Assembly: GCF_000299935.1 (NCBI RefSeq)
Contig: NZ_AMRL01000026.1
Span: forward strand, 1 to 51,191
From: Oceanibaculum indicum P24
GTDB lineage: Bacteria; Pseudomonadota; Alphaproteobacteria; Oceanibaculales; Oceanibaculaceae
DNA: 51,191 nucleotides
Direction: 5' to 3'
Shown: positions 17,569 to 27,365 of the stretch, piece after piece
Numbering within the stretch: the first letter of the stretch is position 1
Layout of the letters: every line of letters begins with the position of its first letter
Program-made: the position numbers and the translations under genes
The notes under the pieces: model-generated
Database searches by the model: none
Seen by the model: the letters and a program-made list of their open reading frames with translations, nothing else
What the model was told of the DNA's origin: nothing

Positions 17569-19242
17569 ATGGCCGGCACGCCATCGATCCTGTTTGCCTG
17601 CCGTCTCGCAGGCGGGTGCTGTTATGTGGAGACCGCCGATGCCGGCGGCGTGCCAGATGGTGCTGTTTTTATCGGCCGGCAGGCGGACGGGCTGACGCGG
17701 TTCGGGCGGTTTCAGCCCGATGAACCGGCCATTGAGGCCGTAACCGGGCCGGATGCCTATCTGCAGCGCACTGCTGCCTATCCCACGGAGGTCCGCTTTG
17801 CCCTGCGCGAGGCGCTCGGGCTGGCGAGCACTCCTGCCTTCGGCCCCGATTTCGCCTGGCTGCAACGGTTGGAAGCGCTGCCGGCCCGGCAGCGCGCCGA
17901 CCGCGCCTATGATTTCGGTGCCGGGCTGACGCTGGCGATACCCTGCGGCGATGCCGGCCTGTTCCTGCGCGGCTGGCTGTGGGACCCGCATGGTGCGGTG
18001 GAAGGGCTGACGCTGATCAGCCCCTTTGGTGAGCGCCCGCCTGTTACGCCACATTTTCTGCCGCTGAATGACGATCCGGTGCGCCGGCATTTTGCGCCGG
18101 ACGGCCTGCCCGCCCATCCGGGCCCGCCGAATTTCGCCGCTTTCGTGCCACTGGCGCGCGATCCCCGCCATTGCCTGCAGGTCCGTCTGGAGATCGCCTT
18201 GCAGGGCGGCCTGACCGAGGAACTGGTATCTCCCGTGCATCGCCTGTCCCGGCCGCGGGGGCGCGATGCGCTGCTGGCCAGCCTGCCCGCCGAAGCGGTG
18301 ACGCCGGCTCTGCTGGAAGAATGCGTGCACCCGGCGCTCTCCGCCCTGAATGGCGATCTGATGGCAGGCAGGTATCTGGCCGAAATTGAGGGTTTTGGTG
18401 CGGTACCTGCCTCGCCGACGGTCAGCATCATCGTGCCGCTCTATGGTGCCTATGATTTCCTCGATATCCAGGCGGCGCGCTTCGGCTTCGATCCCGGCCT
18501 GCGCGATGCCGAACTGATCTATGTGCTCGACCGGCCGGAGGATGCGGCGCTGGTGCGTGACCGGCTGGACGGGCTGCACCGCACCTACGGCCTCGCCTGC
18601 CGCCTGGCGGTGTGTGCGGAGAATTACGGCTATGGCCCGGCCTGCATGCTGGGGGCAGGGCTGGCCAACGCCCCGCTGTTGCTGTTCCTAAACGCCGATG
18701 TTGTGCCGGAAGAATCCGGCTGGCTGGCGCGGCTGGCGGCGTTCCACCGCGCCCAGCCGGATGTCGGTGTCACCGGGCCGCGCCTGCTGTTCCCCGATGG
18801 CGGCTTGCAGCATGCCGGACTGTTCTTCTCGCACGGGGAGCAGGACTGGTGGGTGAACCGGCATTACTGGAAGGGCTTTCCCGGCGATCATCCGCCAGCA
18901 CTTGCCAGCCGCGAGGTGCCGGGCGTCACCGGCGCCTGCCTGATGATCGATGCCGGCCTGTTCCGGCAGGCCGGTGGATTCGATACCTGCTATGTGCTGG
19001 GCGATTTCGAGGATTCCACGCTGGCGCTGGCCTGCCGGGCGCTGGGACGGCGGAGCCATTACTGCGCCGATGTCGCGCTGGTGCACCAGGAGCGGACCTC
19101 GATGGCGCTGCATCCGGGTCATCGCGGCGGCATCGCCTCGGCCTATAATGGCTGGTTGCAGGACAGGGTCTGGGGCGAGGCCATCGCGGCGCTGATGGCT
19201 GATCCCGCCTTTGCCGAAACGCCGCTGCCCGTGCCCGCGTGA
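17569..19242 (+). CDS. Glycosyltransferase family 2 protein with long N-terminal extension
   Basis: A 557-residue protein. Residues ~280-540 form a GT-A fold: VSIIVPLYGAYDFLDIQ opens the nucleotide-binding strand, ENYGYGPACMLGAGLANAP and LLLFLNADVVPEESGWL hold the donor-binding region with an N-A-D in place of D-x-D, and VTGACLMIDAGLFRQAGGFD with GDFEDSTLALACRALG forms the acceptor side. This matches GT2 enzymes of polysaccharide assembly. Residues 1-275 have no domain I can name. AGGGG lies before ATG 17569. It overlaps the GT4 gene by four bases (GTGA), so the two are translationally coupled and probably build the same glycan. Confidence 0.85.
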   Translation: MAGTPSILFACRLAGGCCYVETADAGGVPDGAVFIGRQADGLTRFGRFQPDEPAIEAVTGPDAYLQRTAAYPTEVRFALREALGLASTPAFGPDFAWLQRLEALPARQRADRAYDFGAGLTLAIPCGDAGLFLRGWLWDPHGAVEGLTLISPFGERPPVTPHFLPLNDDPVRRHFAPDGLPAHPGPPNFAAFVPLARDPRHCLQVRLEIALQGGLTEELVSPVHRLSRPRGRDALLASLPAEAVTPALLEECVHPALSALNGDLMAGRYLAEIEGFGAVPASPTVSIIVPLYGAYDFLDIQAARFGFDPGLRDAELIYVLDRPEDAALVRDRLDGLHRTYGLACRLAVCAENYGYGPACMLGAGLANAPLLLFLNADVVPEESGWLARLAAFHRAQPDVGVTGPRLLFPDGGLQHAGLFFSHGEQDWWVNRHYWKGFPGDHPPALASREVPGVTGACLMIDAGLFRQAGGFDTCYVLGDFEDSTLALACRALGRRSHYCADVALVHQERTSMALHPGHRGGIASAYNGWLQDRVWGEAIAALMADPAFAETPLPVPA

Positions 19243-20453
19243 TCCGGGTCCTGCATCTGGTCCACAACCATCCCGACGCGCATCCGGGCGGCACCGAGAT
19301 TCAGGCACAGCGGCTGGTCCGGGCGCTGAACGCGGAGGGCAGGGTGGAGGCGCATCTGGCCGCCGCCACCCGGCAGCCGCCGCACCCCGGCACCATTCTG
19401 CGGCGCAGCCGGGGCGGGCGCGACACGCTGCTGGCCGGCGGTGCCTTTGACCGCTTTCTGCTGTCGCAGCGCGACCGCCGACATTTCCTAACCGACTTCA
19501 CCCGCTTCCTCGCCCTGCTGAACCCGCAGGCGGTGCATCTCCACCATCTCTACGATCTGGGCGCGGAGATCGTGGCGGTAATCCGCCGCACCCTGCCGGA
19601 TGCGCGCATCATCCTGTCGCTGCATGATTTTCACCTGCCCTGCCATCGTGACGGGCTGATGGTGACCGGGGAGGGGGCGCTGTGCGAAACGGCTCAGCCG
19701 AAGGCCTGCGCTGCCTGCTGTCCCGGCCTGTCGGCGGCGGATTTTCAGCGCCGTCGGTTGTTCCTGTCGGCGCATCTCGATCTGGTGGACGGCTTCATCG
19801 CCCCCAGCCTGTTCGCGCTGGAGCGTTATGCAGCATGGGGTCTGCCGCGCCGGAAGCTGCATCATTTGCCGAACATCGCGCCTGATGACTTGCCACCGGA
19901 GACTCTGCAGGATCGCCGCCGCGACCGGCTGGGCTATTTCGGCAATCTGCTGCCGCATAAGGGGCTGGTGGTGCTGCTGCGCGCCTGCGTCGCGCTGAAG
20001 CGGGCAGGGCAGCGCTTCAGCCTGTCGGTGCATGGCGACGACCGGCACATGCCGGACAGCTACCGGCAGGAGATCGCGCCGCTGCTGGCCGAACTGGGCG
20101 AGGCGGTGACGCTGCATGGTGGCTACGCCCCTGAGCAAGCGTCGCACCTCATGCGTGATATGGACTGGGGCGTGGCGCCATCCGTCTGGTGGGAGAACGA
20201 TCCGCTGGTGCTGCAGGAGGCGCTGGCTGCCCGCCGCCCGGTGATCGCCTCGGACATTGGCGGCATGGCGGAGGTCATGCGGCGTCAGTCGCTCGGGCTG
20301 CTGGTGCCTGTATCAGACGCGGACGCGCTGGCCGAGATACTGGCGCGCTGCCTGGGCGAACCGGTGCTGTGGACCGACTGCCGGGCGGCGATGAAGCCTG
20401 ACCCGGCACAGCATGATCTGGTGCCATTGCTGCGGCTGTACGGGGGTGTCTGA
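19239..20453 (+). CDS. Glycosyltransferase family 4 protein
   Basis: A 404-residue GT-B enzyme. The N-terminal domain opens with IRVLHLVHNHPDAHPGGTEI, containing the glycine-rich acceptor loop, and DLGAEIVAVIRR with HDFHLPCHRDGL follows. The C-terminal domain has LGYFGNLLPHKGL and the donor-binding segment PSVWWENDPLVLQEALAARR, with the E-x7-E type pattern of GT4 retaining transferases. A cluster of cysteines (CETAQPKACAACCPG) near residues 147-162 fits a structural metal site seen in some GT4 proteins. GTG at 19239 overlaps the GT2 stop. The pair probably acts on surface polysaccharide or lipopolysaccharide; the sugar is unknown. Confidence 0.88.
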   Translation: MIRVLHLVHNHPDAHPGGTEIQAQRLVRALNAEGRVEAHLAAATRQPPHPGTILRRSRGGRDTLLAGGAFDRFLLSQRDRRHFLTDFTRFLALLNPQAVHLHHLYDLGAEIVAVIRRTLPDARIILSLHDFHLPCHRDGLMVTGEGALCETAQPKACAACCPGLSAADFQRRRLFLSAHLDLVDGFIAPSLFALERYAAWGLPRRKLHHLPNIAPDDLPPETLQDRRRDRLGYFGNLLPHKGLVVLLRACVALKRAGQRFSLSVHGDDRHMPDSYRQEIAPLLAELGEAVTLHGGYAPEQASHLMRDMDWGVAPSVWWENDPLVLQEALAARRPVIASDIGGMAEVMRRQSLGLLVPVSDADALAEILARCLGEPVLWTDCRAAMKPDPAQHDLVPLLRLYGGV

Positions 20454-20487
20454 CGGGGTAGCGGCAGAAGCAGCCAGCCGCCCTATG

Positions 20488-20597
20488 CTTCGAGACGGCG
20501 CTACGCGCCTCCTCAGCATGAGGTCACCTAGAGGCACCGCCGGAAATCCAACCATGACCTCGCCCTGAGGAGCCCGCATGAGCGGGCGTCTCGAAGG
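20488..20597. repeat. Palindromic intergenic repeat (E type), ~40-base imperfect arms
   Basis: The arms at 20488-20526 and 20555-20597 are imperfect reverse complements: both carry CTTCGAGACG at the outer end, CTCCTCAG in the middle and GAGGTCA at the inner end. A 28-base loop separates them. The element sits between the convergent ends of the GT4 gene and cysS. Its outward look (CTTCGAGACG ... CTCCTCAG) resembles intergenic palindromes dispersed in alphaproteobacterial genomes. It has no coding capacity. Confidence 0.7.
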
Positions 20598-20618
20598 GCA
20601 TTGGGGGCAGTATGAACG

Positions 20619-20641
20619 CCCTCTCCCGCAAGGGGAGAGGG
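20619..20641. terminator. Perfect 9-bp hairpin downstream of cysS and the GT4 gene
   Basis: CCCTCTCCC-GCAAG-GGGAGAGGG is a perfect hairpin between converging genes. On the minus strand it follows the cysS stop by 17 bases. No uridine tract follows on either strand, so it may be a Rho-dependent or bidirectional stop, or simply a dispersed repeat. Confidence 0.4.
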
Positions 20642-20657
20642 AACGTAATTTTCCAGT

Positions 20658-22040
20658 CTAACCCCGCTTCCAGCTGGTGCCCTGCGGGCCATCCTCCAGC
20701 ACGATGCCGGCATCGGTCAGCGCGTCGCGGATACGGTCGGCCTCGGCGAAGTTCCGGGCCTTGCGGGCATCCTGCCGGGCCTGGATCATCGCCTCGATCT
20801 CGGCGTCGGACAGCCCTGCGGAGGCCCCTTCCGGCTGCCAGCGGAACCAAGCCTCCGGATCTTCGACCAGCAGGCCGAGCAGCCGGCCGGCGGCCAGCAG
20901 CCGGGCCTTTGCCTCGGCGATCTCCGCATCGCTCTCGGCCTTGTTCAGCCGGGTCGCCAGCTCATGCAGATGCGCGAAGGCGAGTGGCGTGTTCAGGTCG
21001 TCCTCCAGTGCCGCCAGCACCTCGAACGGTACCTCGCCCGGCGCCGATGGCAGGGCAGGTCCGCGCCGCAGCGCCGTATAGAGCCGGTCGAGCGCGGTCT
21101 TGCATTCCTTCAGATGCGCGCGGCTCCAGTTCAGTGGCTGGCGGTAATGGCCGGCCAGCAGGGCATAGCGGATGGCCTCGCCCGGCGCGTCGCCGCGCAG
21201 CTCCCGCACCGTGACGATGTTGCCGATGGACTTCGACATCTTCTCGTCCTCGACGGTGAGGTAGCCATTATGCACCCAGTAGCGGGCGAAGAAGCTGGCG
21301 CCACTGGCGCAGCGCGACTGCGCGATCTCGTTTTCATGGTGCGGGAAGATCAGGTCCAGCCCGCCGCCATGGATGTCGAAGCTGTCGCCCAGATATTTGG
21401 CGCTCATCGCGGAGCATTCGATGTGCCAGCCGGGCCGGCCGCGGCCCCAGGGGCTGTCCCAGCCGGGAATGTCTGGTTCCGACGGTTTCCACAGCACGAA
21501 GTCCGCTGCGTCCTTCTTGTAGGGCGCGACCTCGACGCGGGCACCGGCGATCAGCTCGTCACGGTTACGCCGCGACAGCTGGCCGTAATCCGGCATTGAG
21601 GGCACGCTGAACAGCACATGCCCGTCCGCCGCATAGGCATGGCCCTTGTCGATCAGTGTCTCGATCATCGCGATCATCTCCGCGATATGCTGGGTGGCGC
21701 GCGGCTGCACATCCGGTTCCAGCACGCCGAGCGCGCCCATATCCTCCAGATAGGCCTGCGTGGTGCGCGCGGTGATCGTGCCGATCTCCTCGCCCGTCGC
21801 CTTGGCTTTGGCGTTGATCTTGTCGTCCACGTCGGTGAAGTTGCGGGCGTAGGTGACGGTCGGATAGAGCGCCTTCAGCACCCGGTACAGAACGTCGAAC
21901 ACGACCGCCGGCCGCGCATTCCCGATATGGGCATAGTCATAGACCGTGGGGCCGCAGACATACATCCGCACATTGCCCGGATCGAGCGGCTGGAATTCCT
22001 CCTTCTGGCGGGTCAGCGTATTGTGCAGGTAGAGCGGCAC
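20658..22040 (-). CDS. cysS: Cysteinyl-tRNA synthetase
   Basis: Class I aminoacyl-tRNA synthetase that charges tRNA-Cys. Of 460 residues, the Rossmann domain starts with a zinc-binding Cys29 in YVCGPTVYD and the HIGN form of the HIGH motif at residues 38-41. [16 protein letters not shown] and [18 protein letters not shown] are the family's zinc and substrate-binding segments. KMSKSIGN closes the active site near residue 267. The length is the usual ~460. It ends a three-gene minus-strand run after nadE and gltX, with 48 bases between gltX and cysS. The start at 22040 gives the standard [16 protein letters not shown] opening. Confidence 0.98.
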   Translation of the reverse strand: MPLYLHNTLTRQKEEFQPLDPGNVRMYVCGPTVYDYAHIGNARPAVVFDVLYRVLKALYPTVTYARNFTDVDDKINAKAKATGEEIGTITARTTQAYLEDMGALGVLEPDVQPRATQHIAEMIAMIETLIDKGHAYAADGHVLFSVPSMPDYGQLSRRNRDELIAGARVEVAPYKKDAADFVLWKPSEPDIPGWDSPWGRGRPGWHIECSAMSAKYLGDSFDIHGGGLDLIFPHHENEIAQSRCASGASFFARYWVHNGYLTVEDEKMSKSIGNIVTVRELRGDAPGEAIRYALLAGHYRQPLNWSRAHLKECKTALDRLYTALRRGPALPSAPGEVPFEVLAALEDDLNTPLAFAHLHELATRLNKAESDAEIAEAKARLLAAGRLLGLLVEDPEAWFRWQPEGASAGLSDAEIEAMIQARQDARKARNFAEADRIRDALTDAGIVLEDGPQGTSWKRG

Positions 22041-22088
22041 GGCAAGTCTCTTCGGTGATCGGACGATAGGATGGCGAGGCGGCGCGGA

Positions 22089-23411
22089 TCAGCGTCGACA
22101 GAGCCGGTCCAGCACGCGCGCGCGGCCGATCAGCGGTAGCAGATTGGCAAGCTCCGGTCCATGCTCGCGGCCGGTCAGCGCGAGGCGCAGCGGCAGGAAC
22201 AGCGCCTTGCCCTTGCGGCCGGTGGCCTCCTGCACGGCTTTCGTCCATGCCTTCCAGGTGCTGGCGTCCCAGGGGTCGGGCGGTAGCAGGCCGGCTGCCT
22301 TGTCCAGAAGTTCCGAGTCCGCCGGCGGGGGTGTCTCGACCGGTCCAGCGACGATGCGCTGCCAGTCCGCGATATCCGACAGGCGCTGGATATTGCCCTT
22401 CACCGCCTCCCACAGCGCGGCATCGGCACCTTCCGGCAGCCGGTCCGCCACTGCCGCATAGGGCAGGGCGTGCAGCAGCTTCGCGTTCATCGCCGTAAGA
22501 TCGTCCTCCGACAGGCGCGGCGTGGCATGGCCGAATTTCGCGATGTCGAAGGCCTCGATCAAAGACGGCCAGTCCGGGCAGGGTTCTGGTGGTTCGCCCT
22601 GACCCAGCCGCAGCAGCAGGGAGGCGATGGAAAGCGGCTCCAGCCCGCTGTCGCGCAGGCTCTCCAGCGACAGGCTGCCGATGCGCTTGGACAGGCCCTG
22701 GCCCTCGGCATCGCTGATCAACGGCAGATGCGCGAAGGCCGGGGCGGCGAAGCCCAGCGCCTCGAACAACTGCAACTGCACGCCGGTGTTGGACAGGTGA
22801 TCGGCACCGCGGATGATGTGAGTGACAGCCATCTCGCCATCGTCCATCACCGAGGCCAGCGTGTAGAGCGGCACGCCATCGGCGCGGACCAGCACGGGGT
22901 CGCTCATGCTGGCGATCTGGATGTGGCTGTCGCCCTGCACAAGGTCCGCCCATCGTGGATCGTCGCCCTGCAGCAGGAATCGCCAGTGCGGGCGGATACC
23001 CTTTGCTTCCAGCGCCGCCTTGTCGGCATCGCCGAGGGCCAGTGCGGCGCGGTCATACACTGGCGGGCGTCCGGCGTTCAGCTGCGCCTTGCGCTTCAGC
23101 GCCAGCTCCTCCGGCGTCTCGTAACAGGCATAGAGCCGGCCGGACGCCTTCAGCCTGTCGATGGCGGCGTCATAGCGGTCCAGCCGGTCGGACTGGCGGG
23201 CGAACTCGTCCCATTCAATGCCAAGCCAGGCGAGGTCGGATTCGATGGCAGCGGCGAATGCCGCCGTCGAGCGTTCCCGGTCGGTATCGTCGAGGCGCAG
23301 CAGGAAGCGCCCGCCGCTCTTCCGCGCGAACAGGGAATTCACCAGCGCGATGAAGGCATTGCCCAGATGCAGCCGGCCGGTCGGGCTGGGCGCGAAGCGG
23401 ACCAGGGTCAT
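22089..23411 (-). CDS. gltX: Glutamyl-tRNA synthetase
   Basis: Class I synthetase charging tRNA-Glu. The 440 residues begin with [17 protein letters not shown], whose HLGN (15-18) is the HIGH motif. The zinc-free insertion, the catalytic segment [21 protein letters not shown] and the KMSKS equivalent LSKRIG near residue 240 follow. At 440 residues it is shorter than GltX1-type enzymes (~470); alphaproteobacteria often carry two GltX paralogues, one of which charges tRNA-Gln for amidation, so a second gene may exist elsewhere. It starts nine bases after the nadE stop and precedes cysS. Confidence 0.96.
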   Translation of the reverse strand: MTLVRFAPSPTGRLHLGNAFIALVNSLFARKSGGRFLLRLDDTDRERSTAAFAAAIESDLAWLGIEWDEFARQSDRLDRYDAAIDRLKASGRLYACYETPEELALKRKAQLNAGRPPVYDRAALALGDADKAALEAKGIRPHWRFLLQGDDPRWADLVQGDSHIQIASMSDPVLVRADGVPLYTLASVMDDGEMAVTHIIRGADHLSNTGVQLQLFEALGFAAPAFAHLPLISDAEGQGLSKRIGSLSLESLRDSGLEPLSIASLLLRLGQGEPPEPCPDWPSLIEAFDIAKFGHATPRLSEDDLTAMNAKLLHALPYAAVADRLPEGADAALWEAVKGNIQRLSDIADWQRIVAGPVETPPPADSELLDKAAGLLPPDPWDASTWKAWTKAVQEATGRKGKALFLPLRLALTGREHGPELANLLPLIGRARVLDRLCRR

Positions 23412-23420
23412 GCCAGCGCC

Positions 23421-25103
23421 TTACGTGCCCTGGAAGGCGTTGGTGATCGGGTAGCGGCGTTCCCGCCCGAAGGAGCGGCGGGTGATCTTCACGCCCGGCG
23501 GGGCCTGGCGGCGCTTGTATTCGGCGCGGTCCAGCATCCGCCAGATGCGCATGACAAGGTCGCGGTCCTTGCCGCCCGCCACGATCTCCGACACCGGCAT
23601 CTCATCCTCGATCAGATGGCCCAGGATTTCGTCCAGCACCGGGTAGGGCGGCAGGCTGTCCTCGTCCTTCTGGTCGGGCTTCAGCTCGGCAGAGGGCGGC
23701 TTGGTGATGATGCGCTCCGGCACCACCGTGCCGGACGGGCCCAGCAGCCCCAGCGGCAGGCCGGTTATATCCGCCTGGTTGCGCCATCGGCACAGTTCGA
23801 ACACGGTTGTCTTGTAGACATCCTTCAGCGCGTTGTAGCCGCCGCACATATCGCCATAGAGCGTGGCATAGCCGACCGACATTTCCGACTTGTTGCCGGT
23901 GGTCAGCACCATATGGCCGAACTTGTTGGAGATCGCCATCAGCGTGATGCCGCGCGCGCGGGATTGCAGGTTTTCCTCGGTCGTGTCGGTGGGCAGGCCG
24001 TCGAACACTGGCTGCAGCATCAGATCGAAGGCCTGCATGGCCGGGCCGATATTGATGCTGTCCAGCCGGGCGCCCAGCAGGCGCGAGGCCTCCGCAGCAT
24101 CCTCCAGGCTTTCGTCGCTGGTGTAGGGGGAGGGCATCATCACCGTCCACACCTTGTCGGCACCCAGCGCATCGACGGCAATCGCCGCCGTCAGCGCCGA
24201 ATCGACGCCGCCCGACATGCCGATGACGACGCCGGGAAACCGGTTCTTCAGCACATAGTCGCGCACACCCAGCACCAGGGCCTGATAGATTGTCTCATGG
24301 TCGGCGGAGGGGGGCGTCATCTCGCCTGGCGCGCAGACCCAGCCATCGCCCTCGCGGGTCCAGCGGGTGACGGTGACACCTTCCTTCCAGGCCGGCATCT
24401 GCACCGCCAGCGACCGGTCAGCGTTCAGCACGAAGGAACCACCATCGAACACCAACTCGTCCTGGCCGCCCAGCTGGTTCAGATAGGCCAGCGGCAGGCC
24501 GGATTCGACAACCCGCGCGGTGGCGATATTCAGGCGGGTATCCAGCTTGGCGCCCTCGAAGGGGGAGCCGTTGGGCACCAGCAGCATCTCGGCGCCGGAT
24601 TCCTCAAGGCACTCGACGACTTCCGGCGTCCAGATATCCTCGCAGATCGGCACGCCCAGCCGGATGCTGCGGAAATTCACCGGTCCCGGCAGCGGCCCTG
24701 CCTGGAACACGCGCTTCTCGTCGAACACGCCATAGTTCGGCAGGTCGTATTTGAAGCGCAGCGTCTGAACCTTGCCGCCATCCAGCAGGGCGATGGCATT
24801 GTGCAGCTTCTCGCCTTCCGGTCCGGTCACGCGCCAGGGCGTGCCCAGCAGCACCGCCGGGCCGCCATCGGCGGTCTCCTTCGCGAAATGCTCCACCGCC
24901 TCCATGCAGGCGGCGACAAACATGCGCTTCAGCACCAGATCGTCCGGCGGATATCCCGATAGGAACAGTTCGCTGGTCAGCAGCAGGTCGGCGCCCTTGG
25001 AGGCGGCCTCCGCCCGCGCCTTGCGCAGCCTGGCGAGATTGCCGTCGATATCGCCGACGGTCGGGTTCAGTTGCGCGAGCGCAAGGGCGAGCGTGTCTGT
25101 CAT
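23421..25103 (-). CDS. nadE: Glutamine-dependent NAD+ synthetase
   Basis: Catalyses the last step of NAD synthesis, amidation of deamido-NAD. The first ~270 of 560 residues are a nitrilase-fold glutaminase with the triad Glu45 (TSELFLSGYPP), Lys118 (FKYDLPNYGVFDE) and Cys154 (PICEDIW). The synthetase domain carries the ATP-binding P-loop SGGVDS at 297-302, and LTTGNKSEMSVGYATLYGDM supplies the deamido-NAD site. Ammonia moves between the domains by a tunnel in relatives. It is the first gene of the nadE-gltX-cysS run; a palindromic repeat lies upstream. Nicotinate phosphoribosyltransferase, an earlier step of the salvage route, is 2.3 kb away on the same strand. Confidence 0.97.
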   Translation of the reverse strand: MTDTLALALAQLNPTVGDIDGNLARLRKARAEAASKGADLLLTSELFLSGYPPDDLVLKRMFVAACMEAVEHFAKETADGGPAVLLGTPWRVTGPEGEKLHNAIALLDGGKVQTLRFKYDLPNYGVFDEKRVFQAGPLPGPVNFRSIRLGVPICEDIWTPEVVECLEESGAEMLLVPNGSPFEGAKLDTRLNIATARVVESGLPLAYLNQLGGQDELVFDGGSFVLNADRSLAVQMPAWKEGVTVTRWTREGDGWVCAPGEMTPPSADHETIYQALVLGVRDYVLKNRFPGVVIGMSGGVDSALTAAIAVDALGADKVWTVMMPSPYTSDESLEDAAEASRLLGARLDSINIGPAMQAFDLMLQPVFDGLPTDTTEENLQSRARGITLMAISNKFGHMVLTTGNKSEMSVGYATLYGDMCGGYNALKDVYKTTVFELCRWRNQADITGLPLGLLGPSGTVVPERIITKPPSAELKPDQKDEDSLPPYPVLDEILGHLIEDEMPVSEIVAGGKDRDLVMRIWRMLDRAEYKRRQAPPGVKITRRSFGRERRYPITNAFQGT

Positions 25104-25168
25104 GTGCGGTAGAATGGCCCCGGAAGCTTCATGTCGGGATAGTAATGCTGCGTCATGATGGTGGGCCT

Positions 25169-25342
25169 CCCCTCACCCAGCTACAGCTAGGCTCAGTTCC
25201 TTCGCCAAGCTTTCGCAACCCTCTCCCCTTCCGGGGCGAGGGAAATGATTATGATACCCTTTATATAGTCCCTCGCCCCCTTGGGGGAGGGGGTTGCGCA
25301 GCCTTGTGAGCGAAGCGAACTAGGCGGAGCTGGGTGAGGGGG
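25169..25342. repeat. Large intergenic inverted repeat (D type)
   Basis: The region between nadE and the CoA-transferase gene holds an imperfect inverted repeat of about 60-70 bases per arm. Its ends read CCCCTCACCCAG and CTGGGTGAGGGG, with CGCAACC/GGTTGCG and CCCTCTCCCC/GGGGGAGGG pairs further in. The loop near 25240-25265 is AT-rich. It would form a cruciform or long RNA hairpin. A related CCCCTCACCC motif recurs at 41017-41236. Confidence 0.65.
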
Positions 25343-25352
25343 TGACTCCCCA

Positions 25353-26597
25353 TCAAATCACCTTCGCACCCTTCAAAGTGGCGCGTTCTTCCGCGCTCAG
25401 CCCCAGCAGATCGCCATAGATCGCGTCATTGTCCGCGCCCAGCGCCGGCCCCAGGCTGGCGACACGGCCCGGCGTGTCGGACAGGCGCGGCAGCACGTTG
25501 GGAATCACCACCTCGCCAGCCAGTTCGTCCACCAGGCGCAGCAGGTTGCCGCGCGCGGCGAAGTGCGGGTCCTCGGCGATGTCGGCGATGGAGTTGATCG
25601 GACCGCACGGCACCTCGCCCTTGACGCAGGCCGCCATCACCTCGTCGCGGCTCATGGAATGCATCCAGGCTGCCACCAGCCCGTCCACCTCCTTGTGGCG
25701 CGCGAGGCGCTGGCGGGTGGTCCGGAACATGTCCTCGGCCGCCAGCTCGGGCCGGCCCATGACCTGCGCCAGCCGCTCGAACATCTTGTCGGAGGTGCAG
25801 GCGATGGCGACGAACCTGCCGTCGCCGCAGCGGAAATGGCCATGTGGGCAGGCATTGGTGGTGCCGGTGCCCTCCGGCTCGCGCAGCTTGCCGATCTTGA
25901 AGAAGGCCGGGGCCAGCTCGTCCAGCGCGCGGAACACCGATTCGTACAGCGCCATGTCGATATACTGGCCGGCACCCGTCTTGTCGCGCTGGCGCAGCGC
26001 CAGCAGCACGCCGATGGCGCCATAGAGGCCGCTCATATAGTCGGCGAGCGAGGTGGAGCCCGGCGTCACCGGCAGCTCGCCCGGCAATCCTGCCAGATAG
26101 GTCAGCCCGCCGAAGGCATGCGCGATACGGGCGAAGCCCGGGCGGTCGCGGTAGGGGCCATCCTGCCCGTAGCCCGAGACCCGCAGCATGACCAGGCGCG
26201 GGTTGATCTTCTTCAGCTCCTCCCAGCCCAACCCCCATTTCTCCAGCGTGCCAGGGCGGAAATTCTCGCACAGCACATCGGCTTTCGCGATCAGCTGGCG
26301 GAAGATCTCGGCACCCTTCGGGTCGCGCAGGTTCAGGGTAACGCTCTTCTTGTTCCGCCCCTCGGACAGCCAGGCCAGCGTATCGCGCGCGGCCGGCGTG
26401 CCGAACTTGCGGAAGGGGTCACCCTCACCGGGCTGCTCGACCTTGATCACCTCGGCGCCGAATTCGCCCAGGATAGAGGCGGCGAAGGGGGCGGCGATGA
26501 AGGTCGCGCAATCCAGCACGCGGATGCCGGACATCGGCAGATCGGCGGGGGCCGGATTGGGGGCCAGACCGGCAGCGTGACGGGTCGTCTCAGACAT
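25353..26597 (-). CDS. Class III CoA-transferase (CaiB/BaiF family)
   Basis: A 414-residue transferase moving CoA between carboxylic acids through an aspartyl-CoA thioester. The opening [20 protein letters not shown] and [15 protein letters not shown] form the CoA-binding Rossmann half, and [19 protein letters not shown] contains the expected catalytic aspartate. [10 protein letters not shown] marks the small lid domain. [19 protein letters not shown] is the usual family signature. Domain order and length are typical, in contrast to the second family member at 33077-34480. The acid substrates cannot be inferred. It stands alone between a palindromic repeat and the YkgJ gene; 69 bases separate it from the latter, so co-transcription is possible. 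Confidence 0.9.
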   Translation of the reverse strand: MSETTRHAAGLAPNPAPADLPMSGIRVLDCATFIAAPFAASILGEFGAEVIKVEQPGEGDPFRKFGTPAARDTLAWLSEGRNKKSVTLNLRDPKGAEIFRQLIAKADVLCENFRPGTLEKWGLGWEELKKINPRLVMLRVSGYGQDGPYRDRPGFARIAHAFGGLTYLAGLPGELPVTPGSTSLADYMSGLYGAIGVLLALRQRDKTGAGQYIDMALYESVFRALDELAPAFFKIGKLREPEGTGTTNACPHGHFRCGDGRFVAIACTSDKMFERLAQVMGRPELAAEDMFRTTRQRLARHKEVDGLVAAWMHSMSRDEVMAACVKGEVPCGPINSIADIAEDPHFAARGNLLRLVDELAGEVVIPNVLPRLSDTPGRVASLGPALGADNDAIYGDLLGLSAEERATLKGAKVI

Positions 26598-26666
26598 GGG
26601 AATTCCGCAGTTTCGGGCGTTTTGTGATTATCGTTGGACGAACCCTATCGGGCAGCCGGAAACCGA

Positions 26667-27365
26667 TCAAGCGACCAGTGAATCGGCGAAGATATCCTCG
26701 CCGGCCAGCCAGACCTCGGCCGCGTCGGCACGGTCCAGCGCCACGCCAAGGGCGGCCGCCAGATCGAGCTGGGCGTCGCGGTAGCCGGCGCTCGACAGGC
26801 CGTCCACCATTCCCCTTGTCAGCGCGCTGCCGATCTCGAACGGAAGCGGATAGCCTTCCATATAGAAATCATTGGCCTTTTCGAGAATCTCCGTGCGGCA
26901 CGCCGCCTCATCGAAGGAATTGAAGCTGCGGCAGATCAGCGGCCGGGCCTCATACGCGGTGCAGCGGCCGTTTTCCAGCAGCGGGCAGGCCTGCCGGAAA
27001 TGCCGCCGCGCCGCGCTTTCCAGCGGCAGCAGCAGCGCCTGCCGGGCAGCAATCCGGGTGCGCAGCGCCTCGATCGCTTCCGGCGAGAAAGTCGTGCGGA
27101 TGTAGTGCGCCAGACGCAATACGGTGATCGCCTCCGTCACCACCGGCAAGTGACAGCAATGGCTGCAGCCAGCGGCGCAAGCAATCTCCTTCGTGGGCGG
27201 CAAGGAGGGCTGCAGGCTGTTCACTGCCCCGTCATGGATATCGGCAGCCCCCTTGGCCAGCGCATAGACCATGGTGGGGGTCCGATTCTGGGGCAAATGG
27301 CTGCAATTCTCCTGCATCGCCTCCGACAGTTCTCCCAGAATATCCTTCAGCGCAACGAGGCTCAT
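26667..27365 (-). CDS. YkgJ-family cysteine-cluster protein
   Basis: A 232-residue protein with cysteines grouped as in YkgJ/UPF0153 proteins: CAAGCSHCCHL near residue 63, then CPLLENGRCTAYEARPLICRSF near 139-160, with a further cysteine at AACRTEI. Such clusters bind zinc or an iron-sulfur centre; function in the family is not established. The N-terminal ~55 residues are helical and family-specific. ATG at 27365 overlaps the nicotinate phosphoribosyltransferase stop by four bases (ATGA), so its production is coupled to that enzyme, which is the only hint about its job. No membrane segment is seen. Confidence 0.82.
   Translation of the reverse strand: MSLVALKDILGELSEAMQENCSHLPQNRTPTMVYALAKGAADIHDGAVNSLQPSLPPTKEIACAAGCSHCCHLPVVTEAITVLRLAHYIRTTFSPEAIEALRTRIAARQALLLPLESAARRHFRQACPLLENGRCTAYEARPLICRSFNSFDEAACRTEILEKANDFYMEGYPLPFEIGSALTRGMVDGLSSAGYRDAQLDLAAALGVALDRADAAEVWLAGEDIFADSLVA

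Noticed and set aside
22470-24962. 830-residue open frame on + opposite gltX and nadE
   Set aside because: Antisense shadow over two clear enzymes; it spans two unrelated genes and shows no family motif.
25169-25342. CRISPR-like repeats in the intergenic gap
   Set aside because: There is a single inverted repeat, not regularly spaced direct repeats, and no cas gene nearby.
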